Below are positions 48,057-58,974 of a stretch of DNA of 64,000 nt, one piece after another (the first letter of the stretch is position 1; each line of letters starts with the position of its first letter). The stretch is from Aurantiochytrium sp. KH105 (lineage: Eukaryota; Sar; Bigyra; Thraustochytrida; Thraustochytriidae). The notes beneath the pieces are model-generated. The model saw nothing but the letters and a program-made list of their open reading frames with translations, did no database searches and was not told the origin of the DNA. A program made the position numbers and the translations under genes. The DNA is taken from positions 124,001-188,000 of the forward strand of contig BGKB01000084.1 of NCBI GenBank assembly GCA_003116975.1, in the 5' to 3' direction.

Positions 48057-48519
48057 AGGCAAGCATCGCATCCGGAAACCACGCCTCGATCGGCCTGCCA
48101 CGCAATGGCCCGACGCGCGCGCTCGCCGTCACGAGTAAGAAATTATCCTGGCTGTTGCTTTCGCACAGTGAGAGGTTGCGCGCTGCGTGCCGCAGGCACC
48201 CGCTTCGAGCGGGCCTCGGCGGAGGGAGAAAACCCGCCCTGCTCCGCCCTCCCTCCATCCCTCCCTCCCTGCCTCCTTGCTTCTCTCCTCCCTCCCACCA
48301 GCTGCCGATGGCATCCCGCTCTCTCCGCTCCACTCCGCTCTCATTCCATTCTCCCGGCCTTCGCGTTCCTCTCCTCTCTCCCTCCATCCGCGCATCCTCC
48401 TCGCACGTGCGACGCCCATCGATCAGTCGTTTCCTCCGGCTCATGCACGGCCCTCAGCCTGGCCCTGCTTTGGCTCACGCACGCACGAATCGGGTTCAAA
48501 TGCACGCGCCTGTCGCCAG

Positions 48520-48520
<1 letters not shown>

Positions 48521-48571
<51 letters not shown>
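48521..48571. repeat. (CTG)17 trinucleotide repeat
   Basis: Seventeen uninterrupted CTG triplets in the spacer between SLC13 copies 2 and 3. Confidence 0.95.
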
Positions 48572-50325
48572 ACTGGGAGCACGCCAGCAGGCAAGTGCAA
48601 CTTGCCCAAGGAGCCTCTCGCGGCTCCGCCTGGCGCAGCTGGCACGGCTGGCACGGATGGCGCGGCCACGGATGGCATGGACGGCTCGCGATGGCTGGCT
48701 GGCCTGCAGCGCCGCGCCGGAGGCTCGGGTTGCACCGACCGTGTGAGCCCGGCTTCCCGCCTTGAACTCGCATCACGTTTGCGAATGGCTCTGTCGCAGC
48801 AGGGAGCCAGCTGCAGCAGTAGCGCAAGCAGCAGCAGCGCGTGCGAGTCTGCCTGCGCTCACTTTCGGTGTGCGCCGCGTCTGCGAGGAGCGACCTCGGG
48901 TCAACCCCCCGATCAACAACGATGGCGGACGGGAGCGGAATAAACAGGTCCACAGTTCGTTCGATCGATCGAGCCCCCGATCCACGGGCAGACGCAGAGA
49001 GAGACACCCTCGCGCACTTGCCTCCCTTCCTCGCTTCCCACCGCGCGACACGCACGCTCTCTCCCTTCTTCCCCCATCGCTCCCACACCTTGCCCCACAT
49101 GCGAAGGCGAAAACCGCTTGGCTGCACTGGGTGTGGGCTGCGTATGCGACCCGAGGTGTGGGAGTCATTTCAGCGCATTTAGCTTATGATGTGGGGTGGA
49201 AGATTGGGGGAAAGGGAAAGAAAAGAAAAGATCAGAAAAGAACAGAAAAAGAGGAAGGCGGGCCTGGGTGCGGCGGCGGGCGGGAGGCGGCGATGCCCGC
49301 TCGCAGTTGCTCCCGCGATGCGATGCAATGCAATGCGATGCGAGGAGAGAAATGGGAAAGCGGCGGGAGGGTAAGAGGAAGCTACGTGGCAGCGCCTGAG
49401 ACGTCGCGGCCCTGCATTTAGACCCGGCGCGCGCCAAGTGCCAGCGCCAGCGCAAGCTTGCGATTGACACGAACAGGTGGGGGAATGAGGCGATTCCTAG
49501 GTCGTCTAACGTCGACTCAAGACCACTCGCGCGAGAGCGTCATCGAGCCTCGCCCGGTCCAGTGGTGCCGGGCGAGGATCTTGGATCCGAGGCGGCAGCG
49601 GTTGGATCTGGCGCAGTTTCTAGAGGATGCTGCTACAGCCGGCAAGCGCACCCGTCCCAGGAAACCTCGATGATCCTGCATCGGGTACGCGACTGAAGAT
49701 TCTTCAAGAGGCTGCCACGGCCGCCACGGCTTTGCTTGCTCGATTTTCCTTTGTCGATCGTTGGGCTCGTGGCCGGCGCGGGGGAGGTTGCTCATCATCC
49801 GTGCGACAATCCATCGTTAGCGGCAACAATGATGATGACGACGACACCAGCTGAGACGAACTGCGCAGATTTATCTCTGTACTTGCGTGTGCATGCTTCG
49901 CATTGCAGGCTTCGCATTGAACGTGGGCAATCAATCCCTCTTGCTAGACAATACAAGTCGTTCGCGCTTGCACGGCTCGCGCCTATGTGCTTGAACTTGA
50001 GCGGCATCGCCACAATGTGCCATGACAGCTTCGGTTGGCACCCACGCGAACCAAGGTCTGCCATGTTTGGCATAAAGCTGTCCTTTGGAGAAAGCGTCCG
50101 CCTCGTCAAGCGGTGGCAATGCACGTCATGGGGCGCGAGCCCCGTGCGCGCATCGCCACGCTCTACGCCAAGAAGTTCCAGCAGAGCATGAGGAGAGCGC
50201 TTCTTTCAAAGCCGTCAATGGCTGAGCTCTTGCACATGGAGCACAAGAGCGATTAGCTTTCGCCTTCCTCGTGAGATCCCTGGTCTTCGCGATACCCGAG
50301 CTCGCGTCATTCGGGTCATCGCCAT

Positions 50326-50432
50326 GCAAGTCCTTGCCGCGCAAGTCCTAACCACGCACGTCGTTGCCACGCAAGTCCTTGCCACGCAAGTCCTTGCCAC
50401 GCAAGTCCTTGCCACGCAAGTCCTTGCCGCCT
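50326..50432. repeat. 15-bp minisatellite, about seven copies
   Basis: Consensus GCAAGTCCTTGCCAC, with early units slightly diverged (CTAACCACGCAC, GTCGTTGCCAC) and at least four later units identical. Each unit contains CAAGTCCTTG, an imperfect palindrome. Confidence 0.93.
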
Positions 50433-50819
50433 ATCTGCCGGGGCCAGCTGTTCCTGCTGGTAAAGACCGAGAGCACTTCTCAAGCTCAGCTGCTCTCGTG
50501 CTTTTCATTCATATCCTGCATTTTGAGCTCAAGCTCATCACTCATCTGCTAAAATTGCATTGCTTATGTGGCGAAGACAAACCCACTTGTGCAAAGTTTC
50601 TCCACGAGACTCGCCGCAAAGTGCTTTCTTCGTACTCCAGTCAAGGTGATGCCTCTGTCTCGAAGCGCGTGTGCATTTTCGTCAAAGCCGAACTTTTGCT
50701 TGTCGTGAAGTGCCTTTGCTGTCGAGATGCTCTTGGGGAAAGTGCAGCGGCAAGCTACCCGTCACCAGCAACACATACCACCTCTAAGATTCAGAGCCCA
50801 TTTTCCCCCAACATCGAAC

Positions 50820-51500
50820 CGAAGAGGCCGGACTGGTGTCTTCCGCTAAAGAGGACAGACTGACCTTGACGGGGATTCTCCTTCTGGCTGCGATGCGAGT
50901 GCCACAGTCAGCTGCAGCGCAGAGAAGGCATTACCCACATTCACGTCAGCCGACCAGCAAGAAGCAGTCTGCTGATACATTTCAAAGCTCGTCTCCTTCT
51001 TCGAAGAGAGCACCATCGAGGCCGGACTGGTGTTTGAAGAGGACAGATCGCCCTTAATGATACGCTTCCGTTAACATCGACAGTGCCTTCCCCCACCACA
51101 CCATGCAAGCAAGCAAACACCACCATGCCTATTCCTATCCAAGCTCATTCTACCTTCAATGCTTTCAGAGGTTTACCTACGGTCAGGAGCACCGGGCTGG
51201 TGCTCGAAGAGGGCAGTCACCCTCAATGTTGGCAACACTTCTCGCCATGAGCATGCTGCACGCTTCGGGGCGGCCTCCCACATACTGTAATACACGTTGA
51301 GCAGCGACAGCGTGCCTGCACGAGTCAAAGCGACCTCAGAGATACCGCCACGAGGCCGGTTGCGGCTGTGGGCCGGCATCCGTCCGAGGAGGGCAGCCCG
51401 CCTCTTCGGCGGCAGGGCTTTCCTTCACGAACGTGCTACAGACTTGGACGACGCCTCCCACATTCGCGATACGCTGATTCAGCTTCCCGTATCGTGAGTG
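50820..51500. repeat. Diverged tandem blocks of about 165-190 bp
   Basis: A motif of the form GCCGGACTGGTG ... GAGGACAG or GAGGGCAG recurs near 50828, 51019, 51186 and 51355, and a weaker copy near 51889. The 51186 and 51355 blocks also share GCCTCCCACAT further on. Spacing and order suggest an old, decayed satellite rather than separate motifs. Confidence 0.55.
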
Positions 51501-52287
51501 TAGCGGACTTGCCTTCTCCCTCTTCCTGCACATGCCGGATTCTGCAAAATCAACTTCGACCAGAACGAGCCAAGCCACAGCCACGCGCGCACTGCAATGA
51601 GATGAGATGAGGTGAGGCGCTGGAATCCATGTTGTGCATTCTCTTCACTTGATGCTCTGCTCGTGGAGAAGATGTCGAAAGGCCGCCGCCTTGTCATCAC
51701 GCTCGTGACTGTGACATTACGACTAACCAAGCTTTCGAGGTCCCCTCAGCTCAAATTTCGAATCCGATCTTCGTGGATCGACAACAAGTGTCGACATACA
51801 GCTGAGCCAGCGGCGCTTCAACTTTTTCCTCGTCCGGGGTCGCGCGAGACTCTTCGAGATGTGCATCTTGCTGTCGGGATCCCGTCGAGACGGGCTGGTG
51901 CCCAGCGAGCGATTGGTCTGGGCCTGACGAACATCAGACCCTCGCCATCGAGCAGAGGCAGACAGGAGAAGAGTACTTTTTCGCTTTGGAAGTTTCAAGA
52001 ATCGCCGCAGCCGCCACCGAATCCAAGCACTTCGTCCTTGTAAGTGCGGCTTGTTGCACAGCATGTAACGAAAGAAAAGAAGCGTTGAATTGGTCTCGCA
52101 CAGGGTGGACCGAAACGGGATAAGGAAAAAAAAAACACCTTTATGGTTCGGAAATAGGGAAATAGGACCGCCTGCGTGCAACCTGTCTGTGCTGATGTGA
52201 GTCGCTGTCGCGCAGGCCTATCGGGCGGCTGTGCATAACTTTGGATAAGAGCGATCAGCCTCGGATCTTGACCAGCCAAAGACTCTC

Positions 52288-54060
52288 TTAGCGTCGCAAC
52301 AAGGAATTCTCGGCCCACTCCGGGAATTCGGAGAGATCGCCAAAGACAGATCCAGTGATGAAGGGGAAGGCAATGGCAAAAACCATACCAACAAGTTTGA
52401 GGGCCATGCCGCCGGTGATCATATCGTAAAAGGAAACGCGACCCGTGGAAAAGGCGATTGCCATGGGCGGTGTCGAGGTAGGCAGCAAAAAGGCGAGCGA
52501 GGCCGCAATCGTGGCGGGGAGCCCCAGGAGCAGCGGGTTGATTTGCTTGTCAACAGCCAGCTGGAACAGGATAGGGCTGAAGATGGTCACCGCCGCCACG
52601 TTGGAGATGAGCTCGGTGATGACTGCGACAAGGATAACGACAATGGACACGAGTGCGACATCGGAAAACTCGGTCGCGGAGTCAATGATGCTGCTGACCT
52701 CCAAGGAGAGACCGCTTGCCGAGATGGCAGTGGCCATGGCAAAACCAGCGCCAAGGAGCAGGATGACGCCCCAGGGCAAGCGTTTGAAGCAGGATTCGTC
52801 GAGAAGCATCTTGCCAGGGCGTTGCGAGCTCGGGATCCAAAAGAGAGCGATGGCACCCATGATGGCCACAACACCGTCATTGATGTACTCGGACCAGGAG
52901 TTGCCATCATCGGCGTCCTCGCAGTCGTACTTGTTGTCGTAGGTCTCGTCGCTGCAGAAGCCGAGGTATGGCTCGATGGTGTAAGGGGCGATGAGCCAGA
53001 GAAGGACCATGAGAAAAAGCACGACACCAAGAATCTTTTCGTCGCGCGAAACGGCCCCAAGCGCTTCGCGTTCACGTTGGAGCGAGGCCGTGTTCAGGTC
53101 AAGCCTGGTGCCACGGAGATAAATAAAGGAGAGCGAGGCCCAGGCGGTGGCGACCATGAGCACGGCAATGGGGACAGCAAACCCCATCCAGGTCTGAAAG
53201 TTTACAGGTACCTGGGGAAAGGTTCCCGTGACAAGAAGAGAAAACGCAAGATTGGCAGCTGTGCCGATGAGCGTTCCGCAGCCGCCGCAGGTGGCCGAAA
53301 GCGCGACGCCGAGAAGAGCAGCCTTTTCGAAGCGCTGGCCATCGGCCGAGTCGATGCGACCCTCCAGAAGACCCTGGATTACGGGAAGCATGAGCAGGGT
53401 CGAAGACGTGTTGCTGGCAAACATGGAGATGATGGCTGTGATGACCATGAAGCCCAGCAGCACAATCTTCGGGTTGGTGCCACAGTACTTGAGAGCCCAG
53501 AGTGCAAACCGCTTGTGGGCCATGGCGTCCTCGATACCCATGACGACGAAGAAAGCGCCGAGGACGAGGAACGAGGTGCCGTTCATGTACTGCTTGGCGA
53601 GTGTTCCGGCGAGCTCGACGCGCCCGAGCGGGTAGAGCACAAGTGGCATGAGTGTGGTCACGGTGATGGGCACGGTCTCAAAGATCCACATGATGACAAT
53701 GAAGACGGTGCCTGCAAGTGCATCGTTGGCCTTGGGATGCTCGTCGGAGATCTCGATGCAGGCGCAGATGATGGCAAGGACTGGGCCAAGGAAGAAGCCA
53801 ACTTTTTGCGACGTCGAAAACTGTTTCCAGTACCCGTGGGTGAAGGTGTACCAAAAGTCTGCATCCTGAGGCTTCGTGACGAATTCCTTTTCGGGCGCGT
53901 CCACGCTTTGCGGGCCAGACCCGTCTGCGTCCGCGTCGGCCTTTTCATTGCCATGAAAGGATACGGGGAGCGACGCGCCCGACTCGGGCTGGACAGTGCC
54001 CTGCTCGAGCTCGCGACCAAAGTCGCGGTCTTGCTGCTTTCCTTCTTCGGTGGGTAGCAT
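52288..54060 (-). CDS. SLC13/DASS-family anion symporter, copy 3
   Basis: 590 aa from ATG 54060 (MLPTEEGKQQDRDFGRELEQG); a longer frame exists but begins with TTG. Family motifs: MFASNTSSTLLML for hairpin one, TCGGCGTLIGTAANL (Ala where copies 1, 2 and 4 have Gly), hairpin two ELISNVAAVTIF (Ala for Ser), LLPTSTPPMAIAFSTGRVSF. The two-Cys loop is present but changed (GFCSDETYDNKYDCEDADD). The N-terminal basic block of copies 1 and 2 (SYGRPKKEVVAKRQDADC) is replaced by DAPEKEFVTKPQDADF, without the Cys. More diverged than copies 1 and 2 are from each other. Substrate unknown. Confidence 0.93.
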   Translation of the reverse strand: MLPTEEGKQQDRDFGRELEQGTVQPESGASLPVSFHGNEKADADADGSGPQSVDAPEKEFVTKPQDADFWYTFTHGYWKQFSTSQKVGFFLGPVLAIICACIEISDEHPKANDALAGTVFIVIMWIFETVPITVTTLMPLVLYPLGRVELAGTLAKQYMNGTSFLVLGAFFVVMGIEDAMAHKRFALWALKYCGTNPKIVLLGFMVITAIISMFASNTSSTLLMLPVIQGLLEGRIDSADGQRFEKAALLGVALSATCGGCGTLIGTAANLAFSLLVTGTFPQVPVNFQTWMGFAVPIAVLMVATAWASLSFIYLRGTRLDLNTASLQREREALGAVSRDEKILGVVLFLMVLLWLIAPYTIEPYLGFCSDETYDNKYDCEDADDGNSWSEYINDGVVAIMGAIALFWIPSSQRPGKMLLDESCFKRLPWGVILLLGAGFAMATAISASGLSLEVSSIIDSATEFSDVALVSIVVILVAVITELISNVAAVTIFSPILFQLAVDKQINPLLLGLPATIAASLAFLLPTSTPPMAIAFSTGRVSFYDMITGGMALKLVGMVFAIAFPFITGSVFGDLSEFPEWAENSLLRR

Positions 54061-54252
54061 CGTTTCAGACGGTTGGTCGATCGTTCGTCCTTGGTCGCGT
54101 TTCTGTTTGTGTGTGTATGTGTCTGTCTGTTGAGCGGTGCTCAGCCAAGCTTGCTGGCTCGCTGCTGATGGCTTGGCACTTGCTGCAGCTGGTTGGCTTG
54201 GCTGGTGCTGCTTGTTCGGCCTCCAGCGCCTTCCTTCGTCCAAGCGCGGTGT

Positions 54253-54281
54253 TTCCTTTCCTTTCCTTTCCTTTCCTTTCG
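54253..54281. repeat. (CTTTC)n microsatellite
   Basis: About five and a half CTTTC units, about 195 bp upstream of the SLC13 copy 3 start codon. Reverse complement of the unit found at 11211-11243. Confidence 0.9.
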
Positions 54282-54481
54282 TTTATGGTTTTGGAGTTTG
54301 GAGTTTGCGGCAGCTGCCGCAGGTTTGCGCTCTGGGTGCGCCGGGCCGCGTGCTCTTTCCGGTCCAAAGTCCGTGAGTTCGTTCCAAGGAAGTCGCGGTG
54401 GTGGACGGGCGGATGCTGGCCAATGCTGTACATCGCGCGCCGTCTGATATCCCTCCCCTCTCTGGCGCTGCAAATACCCAA

Positions 54482-54502
54482 GCGATCGATCGATCGATCG
54501 AC
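54482..54502. repeat. (GATC)n microsatellite
   Basis: Five GATC/CGAT units; same unit as at 12022-12077. Confidence 0.88.
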
Positions 54503-54869
54503 GGGTCGATCTTACCTCATCTTCCCGCCCGCGCACCAGCCTGGGGGGGTGCTCCGATTCTCGTCCGGCCGCTCGCCGCGCGTGGATCCGCCGCGGACCG
54601 CTCGCTCAAGACGACCTTGGCTTGGCCCCGCTTTCGGTTCCGCTCTTCGTCTCGCCTCGCCCCCGCCTCGTCATGACCGTCGTCCGCGCGGCCGGCCCTG
54701 GTGATCTTCTCCAGATCGATGCTGTCAACGCCGCCGCCGAGGGGCGCGGAATCCGAGGCTTCCCAGCGCCATCGTGACGCCACCGAGCCGCGTTTCCGGA
54801 GTGGAAAAGGCTTCTTTCTCCTCAAGGCGTGTAGAAGAAGCCGTGGGAAGACAGGCAGTCGGTCAGGCA

Positions 54870-54870
<1 letters not shown>

Positions 54871-54913
<43 letters not shown>
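54871..54913. repeat. (CTG)14 trinucleotide repeat
   Basis: Fourteen uninterrupted CTG triplets in the spacer upstream of SLC13 copy 3, same orientation as the tract at 48521. Confidence 0.95.
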
Positions 54914-55138
54914 AGACAGACCCGCGGCGACACGACGACAGCACGTAATTCGATCGCAACTCGCGCGCGGGGCGGCCGCCACGAGCGCATCGAGGCAGCG
55001 CCAACGCGTGGTGTGGATAAGGACCATCGAATGCTCGCGCACACCTACGCTCGTCGCTGCCATTTATTCACACGAGGCAGGCATCCCGGGAAGCGGGCGG
55101 GCGGCAGTCCGACGAGCGAGGTCCAGGTTTGCGCGCAG

Positions 55139-55176
55139 GCTGCTGCTGCTGCTGCCGCTGCCGCTGCTGCTGCTCC
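55139..55176. repeat. Interrupted CTG repeat
   Basis: CTG units with CCGCTGCCG interruptions. Confidence 0.85.
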
Positions 55177-55502
55177 GCCGCGAGGCCTTGCTTGGAGAAG
55201 AAGAAGTCCGCGTCGCGGGCGCAGGCGCTTGCACGACCTCGATCCAAGCCTCGCAGGGCGGGCCGGCCGGTGTGGACCCGTGGAGTAAACCGGGGGCGAA
55301 ATGCGGACCTGTGCCCCTTTTCAGAGGCCGGCCCGCACGCGCCGGTTGGAGGCGCAGGAAGGGAGGGAGGAAAGGGGTTTCGAGTTGGCCGGTAGAGAGG
55401 AAGGGAGGGGTGGCGCCCTCGTCGTTGCGCGCAAGGTGTGCGCGGACCCGGCCGGCAAGGCGCATGCCGAGCCGATCGAGCCAGGCGTGGCAAAGCAAGC
55501 AG

Positions 55503-55536
55503 TCCGAGCGAGCGAGCGAGCGAGCGAGCGAGCGCC
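55503..55536. repeat. (GAGC)n microsatellite
   Basis: About eight GAGC units. Complement of the CTCG run at 12129. Confidence 0.9.
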
Positions 55537-55788
55537 CGGGGCCCGCGAGACCTGGCCGGCGCGCGCCGCGGACTCTGCCCCGCGCGCGGAGACGAGATCG
55601 AACGATCGTCCATGCGAGCATGACCTGCGCCAAGCTCGGCTGCCGCGACGCACCAAACCTTGGTTTCTTCAGAAGGCGCGGCTGCGGCGACGAGCGCAAA
55701 CGCAAACTTGCAAACCTCGCAGCCGCTCGCCTCGCGACTCAGCCCCGGCGGGAAGGCACTTCTTCTCGCCGTCGCCGTCGCGCTGCTG

Positions 55789-55832
55789 CTCGTGTTGCTG
55801 CTGCTCTCGCTGCTGCTGCTGCTGCTGCTGCA
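55789..55832. repeat. Interrupted CTG repeat
   Basis: CTGCTGCTCGTGTTGCTGCTG followed, in separate blocks, by CTCTCG and about eight CTG units. Confidence 0.85.
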
Positions 55833-56666
55833 GACTTGCAAGTCGACAAACGAACCCGGGCGTGCGAGCGAGCACGCGCGCGAGGGGCGCCCTGCGGCCA
55901 ACCCCGGCCGCTCGCGGTCCCAGTGGTCGCGACGCGACGATATGCGACGCGCCGGCGGTCGCTGCTTCTCACAAGCTATATATCAGGAGGAGAAGAGCGG
56001 AGCGGAGGAGCGTCAACGAGGAGGGCGACCTCGGAGGGGCTCGACTCCGCATGCTCGGCGACGACGAGGACGAGCGTGCGAACGCGCTCTCGCTCTTGCT
56101 CTTGCTCTTGCTCTACTTGTTCAAGCCGGTCGAACGCCCATGAAGAAGAAGAAGAAGAAGAGGAGGATGAGCTCGGGTGACGCATTTGGGTTGAGAATGC
56201 CGTGGGAGAGATGGCTGGCATACATACGTACGTACGCCTCGGTCGCAGTGCAGCAGCAGCAGCAGCTTGTTGTGCAGCATGGGGCCTCGCGGCAAACGAG
56301 CGAAGAGCGGCGACGGGTTAGATCTGATTGTCGACGAAGCCAATTCCCAAGATCGCTCTGTCGGTCGCAGATCTCAACTTTCGCGGGCAACGAGGGAGGG
56401 GTGAGGAGGGGGGGGGGGGGTTGCACGCCTTGGACCGAATCCTGCTTGGTGGCTGGCTACCTACGTATAGCTAGTTTGGCGATCCAACTCCGTCACGTCA
56501 TGAAATCCGGAAAGCATTCACCAACTCTTGCTTGCACCGAAGTCCAGGCAGGACTCGACGTGGCTGCTTGCACCGAAGTGCTTGACCCCGTGCAGTTGCT
56601 TGCTTGCTCGCTTGCTTGTTGCTGGCGTCGACTAAAGCATAAGCGAAGCGCAATGATGCTTGTGCA

Positions 56667-56818
56667 CCTTCCTTTTGATACTGTTTGTCGAGCACTCGAC
56701 AAAGAAGAGGGCCGGCGACGCCTCTTGATACTTGCGCGCCTAGAGCCAAGCAAGCACCTTGAGAGCCTTCCTCTTGATACTGTTTGTCGAGCACTCAACA
56801 AAGAAGAGGGCCAGCGTC
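56667..56818. repeat. Imperfect tandem repeat, period 99 bp
   Basis: Two copies share GATACTGTTTGTCGAGCACT (starting 56677 and 56776) and ACAAAGAAGAGGGCC. Mismatches occur between the shared blocks. Confidence 0.88.
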
Positions 56819-57198
56819 CCTTGGCGCATGGTGGTCGCCATTGTCTTGAGCGAGCATGATTTTCTTCTTGACAGTCGAAAAAATCAGTTCTTCATATGGC
56901 CACGCTTGCAAGAACATGATTCTTTCTCCCAAAGTCACGATTCCTCAGCTCATTTTCTGTTCCCGTACTCCTTCTTGTTGCAGTTAATGATAGTGCCACA
57001 GAGCTACAGAACAAGGCGTTCATCATGCAAGGCCAGACCCAGGTTGAACAGAAAAAAATAATACTCTTCTTGGTGATTATAAAATAGGAGAGGCAACGCT
57101 TACTTGCCAGCATGAAAATGCTCGGACTCGAGCACGGGACAGCCTGTGTGCAACCTGATGCTACAAGGTCGTGACATTTGCAAAGCTTGATTGCTTGA

Positions 57199-58974
57199 CT
57201 AGCGACGCAGCGAGACGTTTTCGGCCCAAGCCGGGAACTCGTTGATATCGCCAAAGACGGCGCCAGTGATGAAGGGGAAACCAATCGCCAAAAGCATGCC
57301 AACAATCTTGAGCGGGAGGCCTCCGGTGATCATATCGAAAAAGGAAACGCGGCCCGTCGAAAAGGCAATGGCCATGGGCGGTGTCGACGTCGGGAGCAGA
57401 AATGCGAGCGAGGCAGCAATCGTCGAAGGCAGCGTGAGCATCAGAGGATTGATCCGCTTCTGCAACGCGAGCTGAAAGAGAATTGGGCTGAAGATAGTCA
57501 CAGATGCCACGTTGGAGATCAACTCGGTGATGATGGCCACCAGGATGACGACAATAGAGACGAGTGCCACATCCGAAAATTCAGTTGCTCCCGCAATCAG
57601 GTCGCTGATCAACGAGGAGAGCCCACTGTTGTCGATGGCGGTGGCCATGGCGAAACCAGCGCCGAGCAAGAGAATGACGCCCCACGGCACCCGCTTGAAG
57701 CAGGATTCATCCAAAAGCATTTCTCCCTCACGCTGCGAGCTCGGAATCCAAAACAGCGCGACCGCTCCAATCATCGCAATCACGCCATCGTCAATGTAGC
57801 TCGTCCAAGTGTTGCTACTGCTTGCGTCCTCGCAGGCATATTCATCGGTGTACTGGTCCTCGTCGCAGTAGCCCAGGTACGGCTCAATCGTGTATGGCAG
57901 AACCAGCCAAAGCACAACCATGAGGAAGAGCACAAAGCCAAGAACCTTTTCGTCGCGAGAGACGGGACCAAGCTGTTCGCGCTCACGTTTGATTGAGTCC
58001 GTGTTGAGGTTCAGGTTGATGCCGCGCAGGTACATGAGCGAAAGCGAGATCCACGCAGCAGCAACCATGAGGATGGCAATAGGCATGGCAAAACCCATCC
58101 AGGTTTGAAAGTTGACCGTCGACTGCGGGAAGGTTCCTGAAATGAGCAGAGAAAAGGAAAGGTTGGCGCCTGTGCCAATGAGCGTACCGCATCCACCGCA
58201 GGTGGCGGCAAGCGCAACGCCGAGCAAAGCCGCCTTTTCGAATCGCTGGCCGTCTCGCGAGTCAATGCGCCCCTCGAGGAAACCCTGAATGACAGGGAGC
58301 ATCAGGAGCGCCGAGGACGTGTTGCTGGCAAACATGGAAACGATCGCAGTAATGATCATGAAACCAAGCAGAACGACCTTGGGGTTCGTGCCACAGTAAC
58401 GGAGAGCCCAGAGCGCAAATCGCTTGTGCGCCATGGCATCTTCGATGCCCATAACGACAAAGAATGCGCCGAGAGTAAGAAACGAGGTATGGTTCAAGTA
58501 CTGGTGAGCGAGCGTGCCGGATTCCTCGACGCCGGCAAGAGGATACAATATGACGGGCATGAGCGTTGTCACGGTGATTGGGCACGTTTCAAACACCCAC
58601 ATGACGACAATGAAGGCAGTACACGCCATGGCCTCATTTGCCTTGGGGTACTCATCAGAAAACTCGATGCACGCAAAAACGATGGCAAGCAGGGGACCGA
58701 GTACCAAGCCAACCTTTTGCGACGCCTTGAACTGCTTTAGATATCCGTGCGTGTACGTTTCCCAGCAATCGGCGTCGGGCTTCCACTTCCTTTCCGTGTC
58801 TTCGTCCTCGGACTCTCTCCGCTCCTCATTCGGTTCCTCGGCCCCGCCTTTACCCACGCCCTCGGTTTCCGGAATCTGGAATGACGCAGTGCCGGACTCT
58901 GGATGTACATAGCCTTGCTCAAGCTCACGAGTAGCATCTCGGGGTGCTGGAGGGACCTCGGATTGGGAGAGCAT
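57199..58974 (-). CDS. SLC13/DASS-family anion symporter, copy 4
   Basis: 591 aa, ATG 58974 (MLSQSEVPPAPRDATRELEQG). Family motifs: hairpin one MFASNTSSALLML, TCGGCGTLIGTGANL, hairpin two ELISNVASVTIF, LLPTSTPPMAIAFSTGRVSF. The two-Cys loop is conserved in position but its sequence is GYCDEDQYTDEYACEDA. The N-terminus is the most divergent of the four, with an acidic EPNEERRESEDEDTERKW stretch replacing the Lys/Arg-rich block. Last member of the array on this side; the next 2 kb hold no further copy. Substrate unknown. Confidence 0.93.
   Translation of the reverse strand: MLSQSEVPPAPRDATRELEQGYVHPESGTASFQIPETEGVGKGGAEEPNEERRESEDEDTERKWKPDADCWETYTHGYLKQFKASQKVGLVLGPLLAIVFACIEFSDEYPKANEAMACTAFIVVMWVFETCPITVTTLMPVILYPLAGVEESGTLAHQYLNHTSFLTLGAFFVVMGIEDAMAHKRFALWALRYCGTNPKVVLLGFMIITAIVSMFASNTSSALLMLPVIQGFLEGRIDSRDGQRFEKAALLGVALAATCGGCGTLIGTGANLSFSLLISGTFPQSTVNFQTWMGFAMPIAILMVAAAWISLSLMYLRGINLNLNTDSIKREREQLGPVSRDEKVLGFVLFLMVVLWLVLPYTIEPYLGYCDEDQYTDEYACEDASSSNTWTSYIDDGVIAMIGAVALFWIPSSQREGEMLLDESCFKRVPWGVILLLGAGFAMATAIDNSGLSSLISDLIAGATEFSDVALVSIVVILVAIITELISNVASVTIFSPILFQLALQKRINPLMLTLPSTIAASLAFLLPTSTPPMAIAFSTGRVSFFDMITGGLPLKIVGMLLAIGFPFITGAVFGDINEFPAWAENVSLRR

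Larger units (their letters stand above)
45865..52287. other. 6.4-kb spacer between SLC13 copies 2 and 3
   Basis: No gene I can support. 45.9-49.4 kb is GC-rich, with CTG/CAG tracts, GCGA/GCGT runs and Ser/Arg/Ala-rich translations; 49.5-52.2 kb is less GC-rich with a 15-bp minisatellite and a family of diverged 165-190-bp blocks. The left end contains the promoter of copy 2. Larger open frames around 47.0-48.9 kb overlap one another in several frames, as expected of GC-rich non-coding DNA. Confidence 0.6.
54061..57198. other. 3.1-kb spacer between SLC13 copies 3 and 4
   Basis: No supported gene. Very rich in simple repeats: CTTTC, GATC, three CTG tracts, GAGC, AAG and a 99-bp tandem repeat. 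The left end must contain the promoter of copy 3. Long overlapping open frames at 54.5-56.8 kb translate to Arg/Ala/Ser/Gln-rich sequence that follows the repeats. Confidence 0.6.

Noticed and set aside
47024..48943. Open frames of 220-345 codons between SLC13 copies 2 and 3
   Set aside because: GC-rich low-complexity sequence open in several frames at once; composition follows the CTG and CCT repeats and no conserved block is visible.
54774..56859. Open frames of 400-470 codons between SLC13 copies 3 and 4
   Set aside because: Translations are poly-Ala/Leu/Cys/Gln from the CTG, GAGC and AAG tracts; no domain and no sensible start context.
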